Origin: Actinostola sp. cb2023
Lineage: Eukaryota > Cnidaria > Anthozoa > Actiniaria > Actinostolidae
Length of the DNA stretch: 64,000 bases
Assembly: GCA_033675265.1 (NCBI GenBank)
Contig: JAUJYZ010001178.1
Coordinates: 62,001-126,000, forward strand
Reading direction: 5' to 3'
Part shown: piece after piece, positions 39,198 to 49,089 of the stretch
Numbering within the stretch: the first letter of the stretch is position 1
How the letters are laid out: each line of letters opens with the position of its first letter
Made by a program: the position numbers and the translations under genes
The notes under the pieces: model-generated
Databases searched by the model: none
Told to the model about the DNA's origin: nothing
What the model saw: the letters and a program-made list of their open reading frames with translations, nothing else

Positions 39198-39563
39198 AGC
39201 ATGGTCCCGGGGGGACTCCCCATGTGAAAGGAGCGGGGAAGATCGTCGTCTCTTAGGGGTGTTATAAACTACGGGTTTTGGTATCACTTAAGGTGTTCAC
39301 GACGGAACACCAATATGTTTAGCCATCAAGGTATCATTTAGGGTTGCTCGCGAAGATATAAAAACGACCTATATTGTGTTGGTGGTCTAGACGGGTCCTA
39401 GACGTACCGATCAGCAAGGAAATCTGTAATATTTCTGGTTCAGAAGGGGTCGGGTAACGCTTGAGCCACGCCCAGAATGGTCTAAACCCCTAAATTTGAA
39501 TTAAAATTAAAATTTTCCGACGATCATTCCCGCTCGCTTACACATGGAAGTCTCCCCGCATAT
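39198..39563. mobile_element. GC-rich foldback with GGGGGGACTCCCCATGTG end
   Basis: The right end CACATGGAAGTCTCCCC pairs with the left. Interior includes GGGTGTTATAAACTACGGGT and diverged ATCACTTAAGG tracts. Resembles hAT-type MITEs by its G-run ends; target duplication not resolved. Confidence 0.55.
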
Positions 39564-40168
39564 TAGTACGGTTACACACATTGAAAACGCTTGTACGCAC
39601 AAGATAATGATGTGGCCAGCGTCGGAAATCAAAATATGGGATATAAAAGGGTGGTCACCTAGTTCATTTTAGGGGGGTTGACTGGGGAGAGTTTTTTGTT
39701 ATTATCTAGGTGGTTTCAAAGTAACATAACTTTGGATAAAACTTCAAAATTACTCTTACTTCAGCAAACGTGATGTAACCGTGACAAAGCCTTCAGGTGA
39801 ATGAGATAATTTACCCGGTGATGTTTATTGGCGAAAGCGGGGAGGGGGTGGGGGCGCTAATTAGAGAAGAGGTGCTAATGCAAAACATTTATTGCGCGCA
39901 AAGGCCAAGTCAATAACATTTGTACACAAAGGAAAGCGCTCATTAAACTAACCAGGACTACCGCTAGGAGCTACCGCTAGGTGGTACACAAATAAACTGG
40001 ACCCGATGGATACAACCGAAGCTATGGGATACCTGTGTATTTAGTAGAACAAGCCGCTGACTGGTTATTTAGGAGTGAATCTTGAATGTTCATGTATTTT
40101 AAAATGTACATGTACTAATTAAATGGTATATCTCGTGTCTCTCTCGTATATGCTGAATATATAACAAG
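39564..40168. other. Intergenic sequence upstream of ARMT1
   Basis: No feature recognised. The 60 bp before the ATG contain no TATA box in a typical position. A gene promoter is expected here from position only. Confidence 0.35.
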
Positions 40169-43100
40169 ATGGCACAAGAAAGACCAGAATCTCTTTCAGG
40201 AAAATACGAAGGGTGAGTTTATGACTTGTATTGAGCTGTTTCATGCTGGAATGCAATCACACCAGCGGCCATGTGTTGTCTGCTGAACGAAGAAACCATA
40301 TCATCAACACATCTTTGTATGACCTATTAAATGTGTATTAAGCTCAACGTAAGCTTATGTCATGAATTACTGTAAGAATTGGCAAATTTACACTGTGAAT
40401 GTGTCCTTTCTTCTCGCTAAATGTTTAGACACAACTTGTAATAGTCGTATCAATACGACAACTTGCTTGTACTAGACTTATTGGGTTACCTGTGCCATCT
40501 AGACTATAAAACCTAATGTATACTTTCTAAAGTAAAAGGTATGGGTACAATGTTTATCATCCATGATCTTGTGATTGGGTTACCTGTGCCATCTAGACTA
40601 TAAAACCTAATGTATACTTTCTAAAGTAAAAGGTATGGGTACAATGTTTATCGTCCATGATCTTGTGATTGGATTGATGACACCACTCCTCCTGAATTAT
40701 GGTAATACAATAAGAGTGCCAATATTAGGCCATTAATTTATGGAGTACTTACAGTGTATTGTTATATCCCCATAGTCAAACTTGTGTTCTCATTGGTTGA
40801 GAGCACGTCACGTGGTGGGCGTCAAATCTTAATAGCTCCCGCGCGGGCAATAAGTTTACGTGATCGAAGCATGAGAGGGGAATAAACGCACATGATCAGG
40901 TCAAAGTCAATGGAAATAACAAAACACTAATGACTGTTCCCTCGGGAAAACAGTTAATTTTGTTTCACTCGAATCTCAATGTTTCCTTCGACTTCGTCTC
41001 GGGAAACATTGCGATTCTCGGGAAACAAATTAAATTAACTGTTTATTTCATTTATAAAGACAATGATTTAGATATGGTTCGTGCCATACCGTGACTGTGT
41101 CGCACCATCATTGTGCGGTAATGATTTTGCGCGCTGTGATTGGTTGAATACAATGTGTTCGATTCCATACCGGTAACGTACTCATACGAAGACGACTCTA
41201 ATACCAATCATAATGTGATTTAAATGTATTTAGTAATTCAAATCTATTTGTGTTTGTAATAGGTCGTATGCATACCTTACTATCCGTGACAGAATGCCTG
41301 TAATCCTAACTAAGGTTATAGATTGTGTACATCGCAAGGCTACTGATTACATTAGAGAGAATAATCAGGTTTGATTGAAGATTTAATGTTCAATATTTGA
41401 CAAACTATGATATTATTGTAGCGCGGGTTAGGTCCCAGGGGGATTCCGCTGGGCCCTTAAGAGCATGCAGGGCCATGTGTGCGTCGGGAGAACAACTTTG
41501 GGGTTGACAAAACTTTTTGTATCTTCAACCTGAGTTTTATTACAAAACTGCCAAGCTTTCGGGCTAAGCGCCCATCTTCAGGTTGAAGATACAAAAAGTT
41601 TTGTCATGAATTATCCAACCTACAAACCAACATTAGATTTAACTTTGGGGTTGATGATACAGACTATATTAATATACATGTAGTATCCAAAGTAGGATAG
41701 TCAATCAAGAACGCAGAACCTCTGTGCTATTTCTATGTATTTATAAGAGTCGTAGAAACCGTTACGAAGTATATAAGAAATAAAGTATTGTTACAAATAT
41801 TATAAGTTGAGATTAACATATCTCTGCATGTTCAAGTTGTGTGGTGCATTAATACAACTGATGTCTTGTAGTAACTGCTGGTTGATAAAAGCACCTCCTC
41901 TAATTTCCAACCACGAGAACTGGGTTGCAAAAATGAAGCACAACCAGGTTCTTGTCTTGAGGTGCTTGGAATTTGGAGGAGCACGTACTCTTTCTCATGT
42001 TGGGTGGTATACTGGTAGTTTCTCAAAACAATTTTAAGCGGATTGTCTTGTAGTAGAAGTAATATTACAGTAAGAACACAGTTCCAATAATTGTCCTTCA
42101 TGTGACTTCTTTTGTTTTGTCCCCATGAATTATTAACTCGTTTGAGAAAAAATGCTTCCTTTTTGGGAAGGAAAACGTTCCTTAAAAATGATTCCCTTTT
42201 TACTGCAGTCAGTGGGGTCATTGATGATTATATTATTATTATTTATAAATAAAATAACGAGAAGATTAGAGATTATCGTTGGATGATTTTCGGACAGTCT
42301 CCACCGTCTATCTTCAGACTTTATTGAACTACAGTAGTAAGACTTTATTGAACTAGTAATTATTATTATTATTAAATTATTATTATTGTTTTATTAGGAA
42401 TATGCACTTGATGCAAATAACATTGTTGCCAAACTTTCCAAGTTGAATTATGAAATGAAAACCGACAAGAAGCTGCAGGACATTGAGGACAATAAGAATG
42501 ATGTTGGTTTGTGGAATGAGTTCTTGAGGACTGCTCAACCTGGTGGAAGTGAGATAGCTTGGTTCAATGGAGCTTGGTTGACTTGTGAGACCTTTATGTA
42601 CCGCAAAATTTATGAAGCATTTGCTCTGAGGTAGGATAGTACATGTCACTCTTTAATTTTCTTGCAGAATTATTTCAGTACAGTGGAACCCGTTATAACG
42701 GACACCAAAGGGACCAGAGAAAGTGTCCGTTATAATGGGGTGTACGTTATAACGGGGGGGGGCCGTTATAACCCCAGTTATAACAGGGTGTCCGTTATAA
42801 TGGGGTGTCCGTTATAACGGGGTGTCCGTTATAATGGGGTTTCTTACAATGTAGAGAAGAATAAAAAGAAGACTGTACACTGAACATACTGTAGTCTTAG
42901 CTTACGTTTCTGTCTTGTAAAAACTTCATGTCAATTCTTAGCGCCATTGTGGCGAACTCTTGTCACATACGATATCCAGATGGATATTAAACTTTTAATC
43001 GTATTAGTGCAACCATTAGCGCAATGGTGTGACAAAAGATTGTACTCAGACTGTCTGTTATAACGGGGTTGATTTTGTATTAAATTTTGCTGTTCGGGCT

Positions 43101-45537
43101 GTAAAAAAGTGTCCATTGTCCGTTATAACGGGTGTCTGTTATAATGGGGTCTTTTTAACAGAAAATGTATCACCTTTCTGCCGGGGCCTATAATAAAAAC
43201 TGTCCGTTATACCAGGGTGTCCGTTAGGCGGGGTTCCACTTATTACCTGAGCAGTTGTTCATAGTAAATGTATCCGGAATGAATACTGGGGTTACCAGTA
43301 AAAATGGGGAATGACCTCAGTGTTAGACTGTAAAACAGCTCCTACTTTTTCATGAATCTCTGTCAAGAAGAGCTGAAGTTGATCGAGTCGTTGGTCAGGC
43401 CATGAGAGAATGAGGTGAGATGAAAAGACATGATGGGAGGGATCGATGTGAGAAAGGGAGATGTGCAAGAAGTCTCTACTCTTCTACAGAGTTTCACTAA
43501 AAAGTTGTATCATACATACATGTATATGTAACACTGTGTAATATATGGAACATATTACAAGTTGCAACTTTTGTCTTGGGTTGCCACATACCAGTAATAA
43601 CGCAAACGTTATTCCCTGATGGCAGTTGTTCATACATGTAGTAAATGTATCCTGGATGAATACTGGGGTTACCAATAAAAATCGATGGATCTTGATCAAT
43701 ATTAGCAGATTTGAGAGAAGTACATGTACATATGGTACTAGATCTATTAGACAACTTGTCTGCTTTCTGCTACTCAACGGTCCCGAGAAATTTGACAAAA
43801 ATATGATTAAATCTTTCCAGCAAACTTCACCAACAGTTTGATCCATACCAGGACCAGAAACAAGCTTCATTCATTTCATGGATAACGTGGTGTCGTTGGC
43901 AGATGTTCTTGCATCAAGCATTACAAGTCTGTCTGACAAGACTGAGGAAAGAACCTGCAAGCTTCATTTTGAAAAAATCTTACAGGTATATATTTGTAAA
44001 GTAACATATATACAGGACCGAATGCAATAATGGTGACAGTCCAATTCAATTGCCATTGTTCTAGACTGACTAGCCTCTTGTTCATTTGGAAACACAAAAG
44101 CATTTTCACTTGTACATACATGTATGAGAGGTAGTTAGTCCAGAACAATGGCAATTGAAATTGAATGCCATTATTGCATTCAGTCTATGTACATAACTTT
44201 CTAAAGCCAAAGTAAATTGAGGAAGTAAGTTGTACAACATTGAAGAAGAAGTTCTGAGCTCTCTCTTCTTCTTGGAACAAAATTTTGCAACTTAAATTGC
44301 AACAAAGAAAATTTGTTGGGCAAGAAGTTGCACATAGTACAGAGTAGGAATACTGTACAAGCAAGTTACACATGTAGATTAAATTGCAGTTACAGCTAAT
44401 TTACGTCACGCGTGACCAGTAAATCGGAACATTCAAATGAAATGTTGAAGTCTAGACTCGAGTCTCAAACATTCAGACAGAAAAACCAAATCTCCACGAA
44501 TATATCTATAAGAAAAAAGTATCAGATATCTGTTTACTCAGGCTGTTGTGATTGCAGAGTATGTAGGCTTAGCTGGCACAAATTTTCATCCAATTTAATT
44601 TTAATTTTATGAACGTTTTTGAGAAAATTATTTAGTGGTGTGTAGAAGATTCCATTGGACTTTGAAATGTTCAAACCGTTATTTGAAATGTTGATTTTAA
44701 ATGTTCGAATTACTGGTACATTAGCTGTAATTGCATACATGTAGATGTCCCATTCTACATGTAACTGATGTTATTTCTTTTCAGTTTTGCCTGTGGGGTA
44801 ACAAGTTTGATTTGTCTGTGTTTAGTGGTGAAGCACTCACTAAAGAAACACAATTAGCATCAAAGCTTGAATGCATGAAGGAGAACATCCTTGCTAACGA
44901 GACTGAGCAAGTTTGGCAAGAAATCCAAAAACCAGATAACAAGAGAATCGACTTCATCATGGACAATGCAGGTTTTGAACTTTTCTCGGACCTCTGTTTG
45001 GCAGAATTGTTGCTTCATTTAAAGAAAGCATCCGTCATCCACCTTCATGTGAAGGATATCCCGTGGTTTGTATCAGATACAACAGAACCTGACATCTACT
45101 GGACACTGAACAAACTCAAAGACTCGAACGTTGATGTCCTTTCACATTTAGGTCATAAATGGTTGCAGCGAATTGAAGATGGGACATTCGTCATCAGAAA
45201 ACATTTATACTTCACTCTTTGTCATGATTACAGTCACATGCAGTCCATTGCTAGTGATTTATATCGTGACCTATCTATGTCAAAGCTGTTGATTTTTAAA
45301 GGGGATCTTAACTATCGTAAATTAGTCGGTGATCGCAACTGGCCTTTCACCACACCCTTCAGGGCTGCACTTTGGGGTTTCTGTCCAGCACCGTTGTGTA
45401 CATTACGCACTATAAAGGCAGAAGTGGTGGTTGGTCTTGAGGAGGGGAAGGCTGAGCTAGTAGAAGCAGTAGATAGCGATTGGATGATTTCAGGGTCATA
45501 TGGAGTCATAGAGACATCAATAATTAAAAATCCTTGA
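40169..45537 (+). CDS. ARMT1: ARMT1 / DUF89 damage-control phosphatase, five exons, frame break in exon 4
   Basis: Exons 40169-40212, 41263-41368, 42398-42630, 43821-43985 and 44785-45537. The start is the first ATG, which gives MAQERPESLSGKYEG; the next exon reads SYAYLTIRDRMPVILTKVID, like the human SFAYLTIKDRIPQILTKVID. The product is about 433 residues (human about 441). It is a metal-dependent DUF89 enzyme acting on phosphorylated sugars such as fructose-1-phosphate; a protein-carboxyl methyltransferase activity has also been reported for the human protein (family knowledge). Core motifs are intact: IMDNAGFELFSDL with the metal-binding Asp-Asn, FKGDLNYRKLVGDRNW, and CTLRTIKAEVVVGL. Exon 4 carries a frame break near 43873, so the locus as given cannot be read straight through. 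Confidence 0.93.
40480..40667. repeat. 94-bp tandem duplication in ARMT1 intron 1
   Basis: ATTGGGTTACCTGTGCCATC starts at 40480 and 40574. The two copies are almost identical (one C/T-type difference near TTTATC(A/G)TCC). Confidence 0.92.
40931..41045. repeat. Hairpin CTCGGGAAAACAGTTAATTT
   Basis: Pairs with AAATTAAATTAACTGTTT at the right; inner CGAATCTCAATGTTTCC pairs with GGGAAACATTGCGATTC. Confidence 0.6.
41069..41200. mobile_element. MITE family D, copy 3
   Basis: Shares GATTTTGCGCGCTGTGATTG and the right end CATACGAAGACGACTCTA with copy 1. Ends about 60 bp before ARMT1 exon 2. Confidence 0.7.
41513..41606. repeat. Hairpin with TTGACAAAACTTTTTGTATC arms
   Basis: The right arm is GATACAAAAAGTTTTGTCA; loop includes GCCAAGCTTTCGGGCTAAGC. 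Arms about 30 bp. Confidence 0.85.
41888..42003. repeat. Foldback in ARMT1 intron 2
   Basis: GCACCTCCTCTAATTTCCAA and TTGGAATTTGGAGGAGCACG type arms, with GAGAACTGGGTTGC opposite GCACAACCAGGTTCTTGTC. Confidence 0.6.
42679..43242. mobile_element. pogo-like non-autonomous element, about 560 bp
   Basis: Left end TACAGTGGAACCCGTTATAA, right end GGCGGGGTTCCACTTA. The interior is full of CCGTTATAACGGGG-type subrepeats. Starts about 50 bp after ARMT1 exon 3. Confidence 0.75.
43262..43700. repeat. Direct repeat GTAAATGTATCCxGxATGAATACTGGGG, two copies
   Basis: Copies at about 43264-43305 and 43639-43682 share GAATACTGGGGTTACCA. ARMT1 intron 3. Confidence 0.6.
43821..43985 (+). CDS. ARMT1: ARMT1 exon 4 with internal frame break
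   Basis: From the CTTTCCAG acceptor the 5' half reads KLHQQFDPYQDQKQASF in the phase required by exon 3. It aligns without gaps to the human SPPIDYFDVFKESKEQNF segment. The 3' half reads MDNVVSLADVLASS onward in the phase required by exon 5 (FCLWGNKFDLS). The two halves are in different frames: between the TTC codon at 43870-43872 and the ATG at 43878 there are 5 nt. The exon is 165 nt where 1 modulo 3 is needed. The break sits in a TTCATTCATTTCA tract, where slippage or a sequencing indel is likely. A weaker acceptor ending at 43864 would restore frame but drop the FDPY segment. Confidence 0.8.
44014..44186. mobile_element. Foldback with GACCGAATGCAATAATGG ends
   Basis: The right end reads CCATTATTGCATTCAGTC. 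Inner AATTGCCATTGTTCTAGACT pairs with AGTCCAGAACAATGGCAATT. The end motif resembles the second-level arms of family G. Confidence 0.78.
44785..45537 (+). CDS. ARMT1: ARMT1 last exon: catalytic DUF89 core
   Basis: This single 251-codon exon encodes the Rossmann-like catalytic half. In order: WGNKFDLSVFSG, IMDNAGFELFSDLCLAELLL, DIPWFVSDTTEPD (human IPWFVSDTT), LLIFKGDLNYRKLVGDRNW, FCPAPLCTLRTIKAEVVVGL, and the stop TGA at 45535. The conserved Asp-Asn pair and the GDLNYRK motif are present, so the enzyme core is not decayed, which argues that the exon 4 frame break is recent or an assembly error. Confidence 0.93.
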   Translation, partial: FCLWGNKFDLSVFSGEALTKETQLASKLECMKENILANETEQVWQEIQKPDNKRIDFIMDNAGFELFSDLCLAELLLHLKKASVIHLHVKDIPWFVSDTTEPDIYWTLNKLKDSNVDVLSHLGHKWLQRIEDGTFVIRKHLYFTLCHDYSHMQSIASDLYRDLSMSKLLIFKGDLNYRKLVGDRNWPFTTPFRAALWGFCPAPLCTLRTIKAEVVVGLEEGKAELVEAVDSDWMISGSYGVIETSIIKNP

Positions 45538-45556
45538 AATCAGAAAAATTTACATG

Positions 45557-45661
45557 TACAGTGGAACCCGGCCTAATGGACACCCGGCCTAATGGACACC
45601 CGGTTAATAAGGACACTGTGTCTCGTCCCGATGGTGTCCGTATTAACCGGGTTCCACTGTA
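45557..45661. mobile_element. pogo-like MITE in the ARMT1 3' UTR (105 bp)
   Basis: TACAGTGGAACCCGGCCTAA and AACCGGGTTCCACTGTA, with TA at both edges as in Tc1/mariner/pogo insertions. It lies 20 bp after the stop codon and before the AATAAA signal. Confidence 0.87.
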
Positions 45662-45753
45662 TTACTATAAAATTAATAACTGGATTTTTAAATGCAAAAA
45701 TAAGCTAAAATATTATTCCAAATATTAAACATACATTGTAGTTAGATAATAAA

Positions 45754-45759
45754 AATAAA
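45754..45759 (+). promoter_or_regulatory. Candidate polyadenylation signal AATAAA for ARMT1
   Basis: AATAAA lies 217 bp after the ARMT1 stop codon, with a second AATAAA-like run a few bases on. A pogo-like MITE at 45557-45661 lies between stop and signal and would therefore be part of the 3' UTR. Confidence 0.5.
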
Positions 45760-46011
45760 GACAAAATAAACTTTGTTACAGGTATTTGAGTTATTTATTT
45801 ATAAGATATTAATCAAATTCATTTTCACTTTGCAGTCGTATGATGATTGAAATATTCACCAGAATAAAAACATCATGGTTTATAACCTTCTCGCCGCATC
45901 ACTTTTCCATTTAATTTTCATTATAAACTGGCTATACTATTTGTATGATTATAAGTTCCTGTATGAAAAGTCGTCGCTGGCGCTAGTAGCTTTACATGTA
46001 CATCTACCTTA

Positions 46012-46017
46012 TTTATT
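46012..46017 (-). promoter_or_regulatory. Candidate polyadenylation signal for COMMD1
   Basis: TTTATT on the plus strand (AATAAA on the minus strand) lies about 220 bp beyond the COMMD1 stop. The convergent ARMT1 signal is about 255 bp away, so the two transcripts may end close together without overlapping. Confidence 0.35.
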
Positions 46018-46237
46018 GCTTGTCTATTGGCCCTTCTTAATGAAACAGTATTGACTAGAGCAGATTCTGTATGACTGTGACATGAAAAACCATGGCACAT
46101 ACATGTATATGGCACTGTTATGGCATGGATTGATGCAAAATCCTAAAACATCACGGCCATGGCATGTCAATGCTGCAAGTTTTTCAAACAGTCACATGAA
46201 ATCTGCTCAAGCCTGACTTAGAATTACTGAGGGATAA

Positions 46238-48432
46238 TCATGGCTGGGTGAAAGTTGAGATCTGTTTCTCAATATCTGTTATGTTGGCAAGCACGTTGTT
46301 GATCTGCCTCTGATCCATTTCAAACAGGAGTACATCAATATCCTGAAGAAAAGCAAATTCATAATTAAGTTTCAATTACATCCCACACACACCTACAACC
46401 GTAACCTGAGTATCAGGCCTTCTTCAGAAAAGACAAAATGGGAGGGGGAGGGGGTGATTACATTCCCCACCAAGGTGGTAGTAATATATTTCATGAGGAC
46501 AACCAAGGAGGCCACTGCTGTAGACTTGCTCCAAGTCTCGTTCGTCCCCCCCCGCGAAGTACGCTGTTTGGGCTTCCTGTGTTTGCTTGGGCTTCCTGTG
46601 CCAAGCAAACACAGGAAGCCCAAACAGCGTACTTCGCGGGGGGGGAAACGAACGAGACTTGGAGCAAGTCTACCACTGCTGTAAAGCTGGTAATGTATTC
46701 TCACCTGGCTCCATCCCTCCTAGTGTCCTATTGGCCCAGGGGGGGGGGGGGGGGGGGGTACTCAGGGGTATCTGTGACGGGGAGGTGCGAATGAGGCCAA
46801 ACTTTTTAACCCCAAAAAAGTCCATTATGCAAAAACATGACCCCAAAAAAGTTTTTTTCTCTGCATAAAATCGAGTACAGTAGGATATCATTTTTATCAA
46901 CCCCCAAAAAGTCCCAAGCCGCAAATTTCAAACCCAAAAAAGGTCTTTGCACCTCCCTGTCACTGATACCCCTTAGTACCCCTGGGCCTATTGGTCCATG
47001 TTGATTAAGATATGGGAGAGCCGATTCCGTAGGCGACGGTGAGCAACGGCCTCAGCCGGACAGAGTGGTTGATCATCGCTGCGGGGAGCAGGGTGGGTGC
47101 TGCCAAGAACTCCCCAGCCATATGAACAAAGAACTAGGTGAAATGGTATATTTTGAAGACCAGTATTTATACAAGTATCAAGAGTTCCAGACTTTCGGTA
47201 CGCGTGCAATGTATTATGAGATTATTACAAAGTGAAAAGTGAGCACCAAGTGAGCAAAAACATAGCTTCGGCTCCCTGTGTCTAGAATTGGTGCTCGCTT
47301 TTCCTTTGTAATAATTTCACAACTGCCTCGACCCCAGTCGCTTCTTCGGAGGGAGAGGGGACGCGGAAGGGGAGGGGGGATGAAAAAGCGAAAAGAACTG
47401 GGGAGCAATGCACCACGGGAAGGGATAAGAGGGGATCGCAAAGGAGCAAGGGAAGGGCTCCTTTGCACTTTTCGCTTTCTCGTCCCTCCTCCCCTTCCCC
47501 TACGTAGAAGCGACTGGGTTCAAGGCAGATTTCACAATGCATAAAATTTGCATGCGTACCGGAAGTCTGAAACTCTTGATGCTTGTATACCTGGGCGAAT
47601 TACAGGAATGTGTAAATAGCCACAGGGCGACCGAATTTGTGTCCTTTATCGCACTGGTGCCAGGTGAGAATAGTGGAAGCAGTGGACAAGAGGGGGGACA
47701 TAAAATTATAAATTATAATAATTTGTACTCCGACGAAGGATTAAACATCAGTCCGAAACATCACTAAATTTAGTGCTTTTTTACACAGTGTCAAAGTTTC
47801 ATTCTATCCACTTCTTGTATACAGAACTGTTTGTTTTGGAGGGTGCACCCTTCCCCTAGGCCTACATGTATGCCCTCTAGCCCCTGGTGAACCAAAGCCC
47901 TGGATCTATTGCAGTTTACATTGTTTCAGCGACGTACCTTTTCGGTCTTTTCGCCGTTTTTGCTAATACGTTGCGTTGTCGAGTTCTCAATCTGCATTTC
48001 TACTATAGCTACAGGGCTATTGATCTGCTCCACGTGACGAGCTTGGGTCTTCAAATCAACCCTCCAACTCACGCCCTTGAGTTGGTTTCCCCATAATGCC
48101 CTCTGCACCAAGCTCTCGTGGATTTTATTCTTTTGCGACCTCCAAAATTTCATAAAAGCAGCTGCTTGCTCAACTGTTAGAGCTCCCTCTCGTTTCTTGG
48201 TTTGGGACGTCAAGAATGCCTCGAGCTGGTTGTAGTCCATGTCAGATGCAACAATGTTTCGTGAAATTGCCTCGTATCGCTTCAACGTGTTGTCAAACTC
48301 CTCGTCAGAGAGATCTGGGAAAAGTTCACCGTGTAGAAAAGTGTCTGATATTTCGGATTCGCCGAAATACTGTCTTCTTGCAAGACCATTTAGCAAACCA
48401 ACAACATTCTTGTCTGCAGCTACGGACGCCAT
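46238..48432 (-). CDS. COMMD1: COMMD1 (COMM domain-containing protein 1), two exons
   Basis: Exon 1 is 48432-47938 and exon 2 is 46342-46238, both complement, joined in phase 0 across a 1595-bp intron (GTACGT donor, TTCTTCAG acceptor); 199 residues, close to the human 190. MASVAADKN is chosen over an in-frame ATG 26 codons upstream because it aligns with the family N-terminus. Diagnostic blocks: SDMDYNQLEAFLTSQTKKR (human ADMDFNQLEAFLTAQTKKQ), GVSWRVDLKTQARH and SPVAIVEMQI of the COMM domain, then DIDVLLFEMDQRQINNVLAN. COMMD1 works in the Commander/CCC complex in endosomal recycling, copper handling and NF-kB restraint (family knowledge). It is head-to-head with COQ6 and tail-to-tail with ARMT1. 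Confidence 0.94.
46505..46682. mobile_element. Long palindrome in the COMMD1 intron
   Basis: Outer arms ACTTGCTCCAAGTCTCGTTC and GAACGAGACTTGGAGCAAGT; inner arms CGAAGTACGCTGTTTGGGCT and its complement; inner core CTTCCTGTGTTTGCTTGGG. Confidence 0.88.
46735..46986. mobile_element. hAT-like MITE with perfect 8-bp target duplication
   Basis: CCTATTGG at 46727-46734 and again at 46987-46994 flanks ends CCCAGGGGG and CCCCTGGG. Interior has ACCCCAAAAAAGTCC repeated motifs and GTACTCAGGGGTATC mirrored by GATACCCCTTAGTAC. 252 bp. Confidence 0.9.
47168..47590. mobile_element. Foldback element in the COMMD1 intron, 0.42 kb
   Basis: TATACAAGTATCAAGAGTTC and ACTCTTGATGCTTGTATA ends; inner CTTTCGGTACGCGTGCAA pairs with TTGCATGCGTACCGGAAG; deeper GTCGCTTCTTCGGAGGGAGA pairs with CCCTACGTAGAAGCGAC. 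Confidence 0.82.
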
Positions 48433-48711
48433 GTTGGACAGGAAACACAGGAAGCCCGAGCTTAGACGAGAAGGGAGGGGAGATGAGGGCTGTAAGCAGG
48501 CAGAACGCAAGAACGCAGGCTGATAGGAAGTTTCCTTAGTTCGTTATCTTAGTTCAATCAGTTATTTATTCGATCATTCATTCATTCATTCATTCATTCA
48601 TTCATTCATTTATTCATCTTTCCATAATCTTAAATGTTTGGGCTTCCTGTGGTAAAACACGGGCCAGCGGTATTCCCCAACAGACAGACAGATTTGATCA
48701 AAACAGTCAAA
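48433..48711. promoter_or_regulatory. Probable bidirectional promoter between COMMD1 and COQ6
   Basis: Only 279 bp separate the two start codons of divergently oriented genes. The interval contains several GGAAGC/GGAAAC-type purine motifs (ETS-like in appearance) near the COMMD1 side and an (ATTC)n microsatellite at about 48575-48617. No TATA box is obvious. Both genes have housekeeping-type functions, which fits a shared TATA-less promoter. This is an inference from spacing and orientation; transcript starts were not measured. Confidence 0.55.
48575..48617. repeat. (ATTC)n microsatellite in the COMMD1/COQ6 promoter interval
   Basis: About ten perfect or near-perfect ATTC units. It lies within the space between two divergent start codons, so length variation would change promoter spacing. 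Confidence 0.85.
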
Positions 48712-49089
48712 ATGTTGGCTATTTTACGGAAATTCAGAACATTTAGGCTTTTAACCTGTGATACTCGCAAACTATGCACATCTACAAGCAACAGGGAAGA
48801 CTGTTTTTATGATATCACTATTATAGGTGGAGGAATGGTAGGAGGGAGCCTTGCTTGTGCACTAGGTAAGACAGCTCTCCCTCCAAAGATATGACATGAC
48901 ATACACTGTATGGATGTTTTCATTTGTTAAGATAATCTTACACTATTTCTTTGTCAGGTTCAGAAAGCAGTCTGTCAGAGCACAAAGTTTTAGTTCTAGA
49001 AGCTGGGCCTAAGAAGCAATTTAATCTTCCACCGCAGTATGAAAACCGTGTCAGTTCTATCACACCTGGGTCGAGAAGTTTGCTTGAAA
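48712..49089 (+). CDS. COQ6: COQ6 exons 1-2: targeting peptide and first FAD motif
   Basis: Exon 1 (48712-48865) carries the likely transit peptide and the dinucleotide-binding motif [18 protein letters not shown]. Exon 2 (48958-49089) carries [11 protein letters not shown] and [13 protein letters not shown], matching human ILLLEAGPKK and RVSSISPGSATLL. The intron between them is only 92 bp. Exon 2 ends in phase 1 at a GTACGT donor, and exon 3 resumes [18 protein letters not shown]. Confidence 0.93.
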
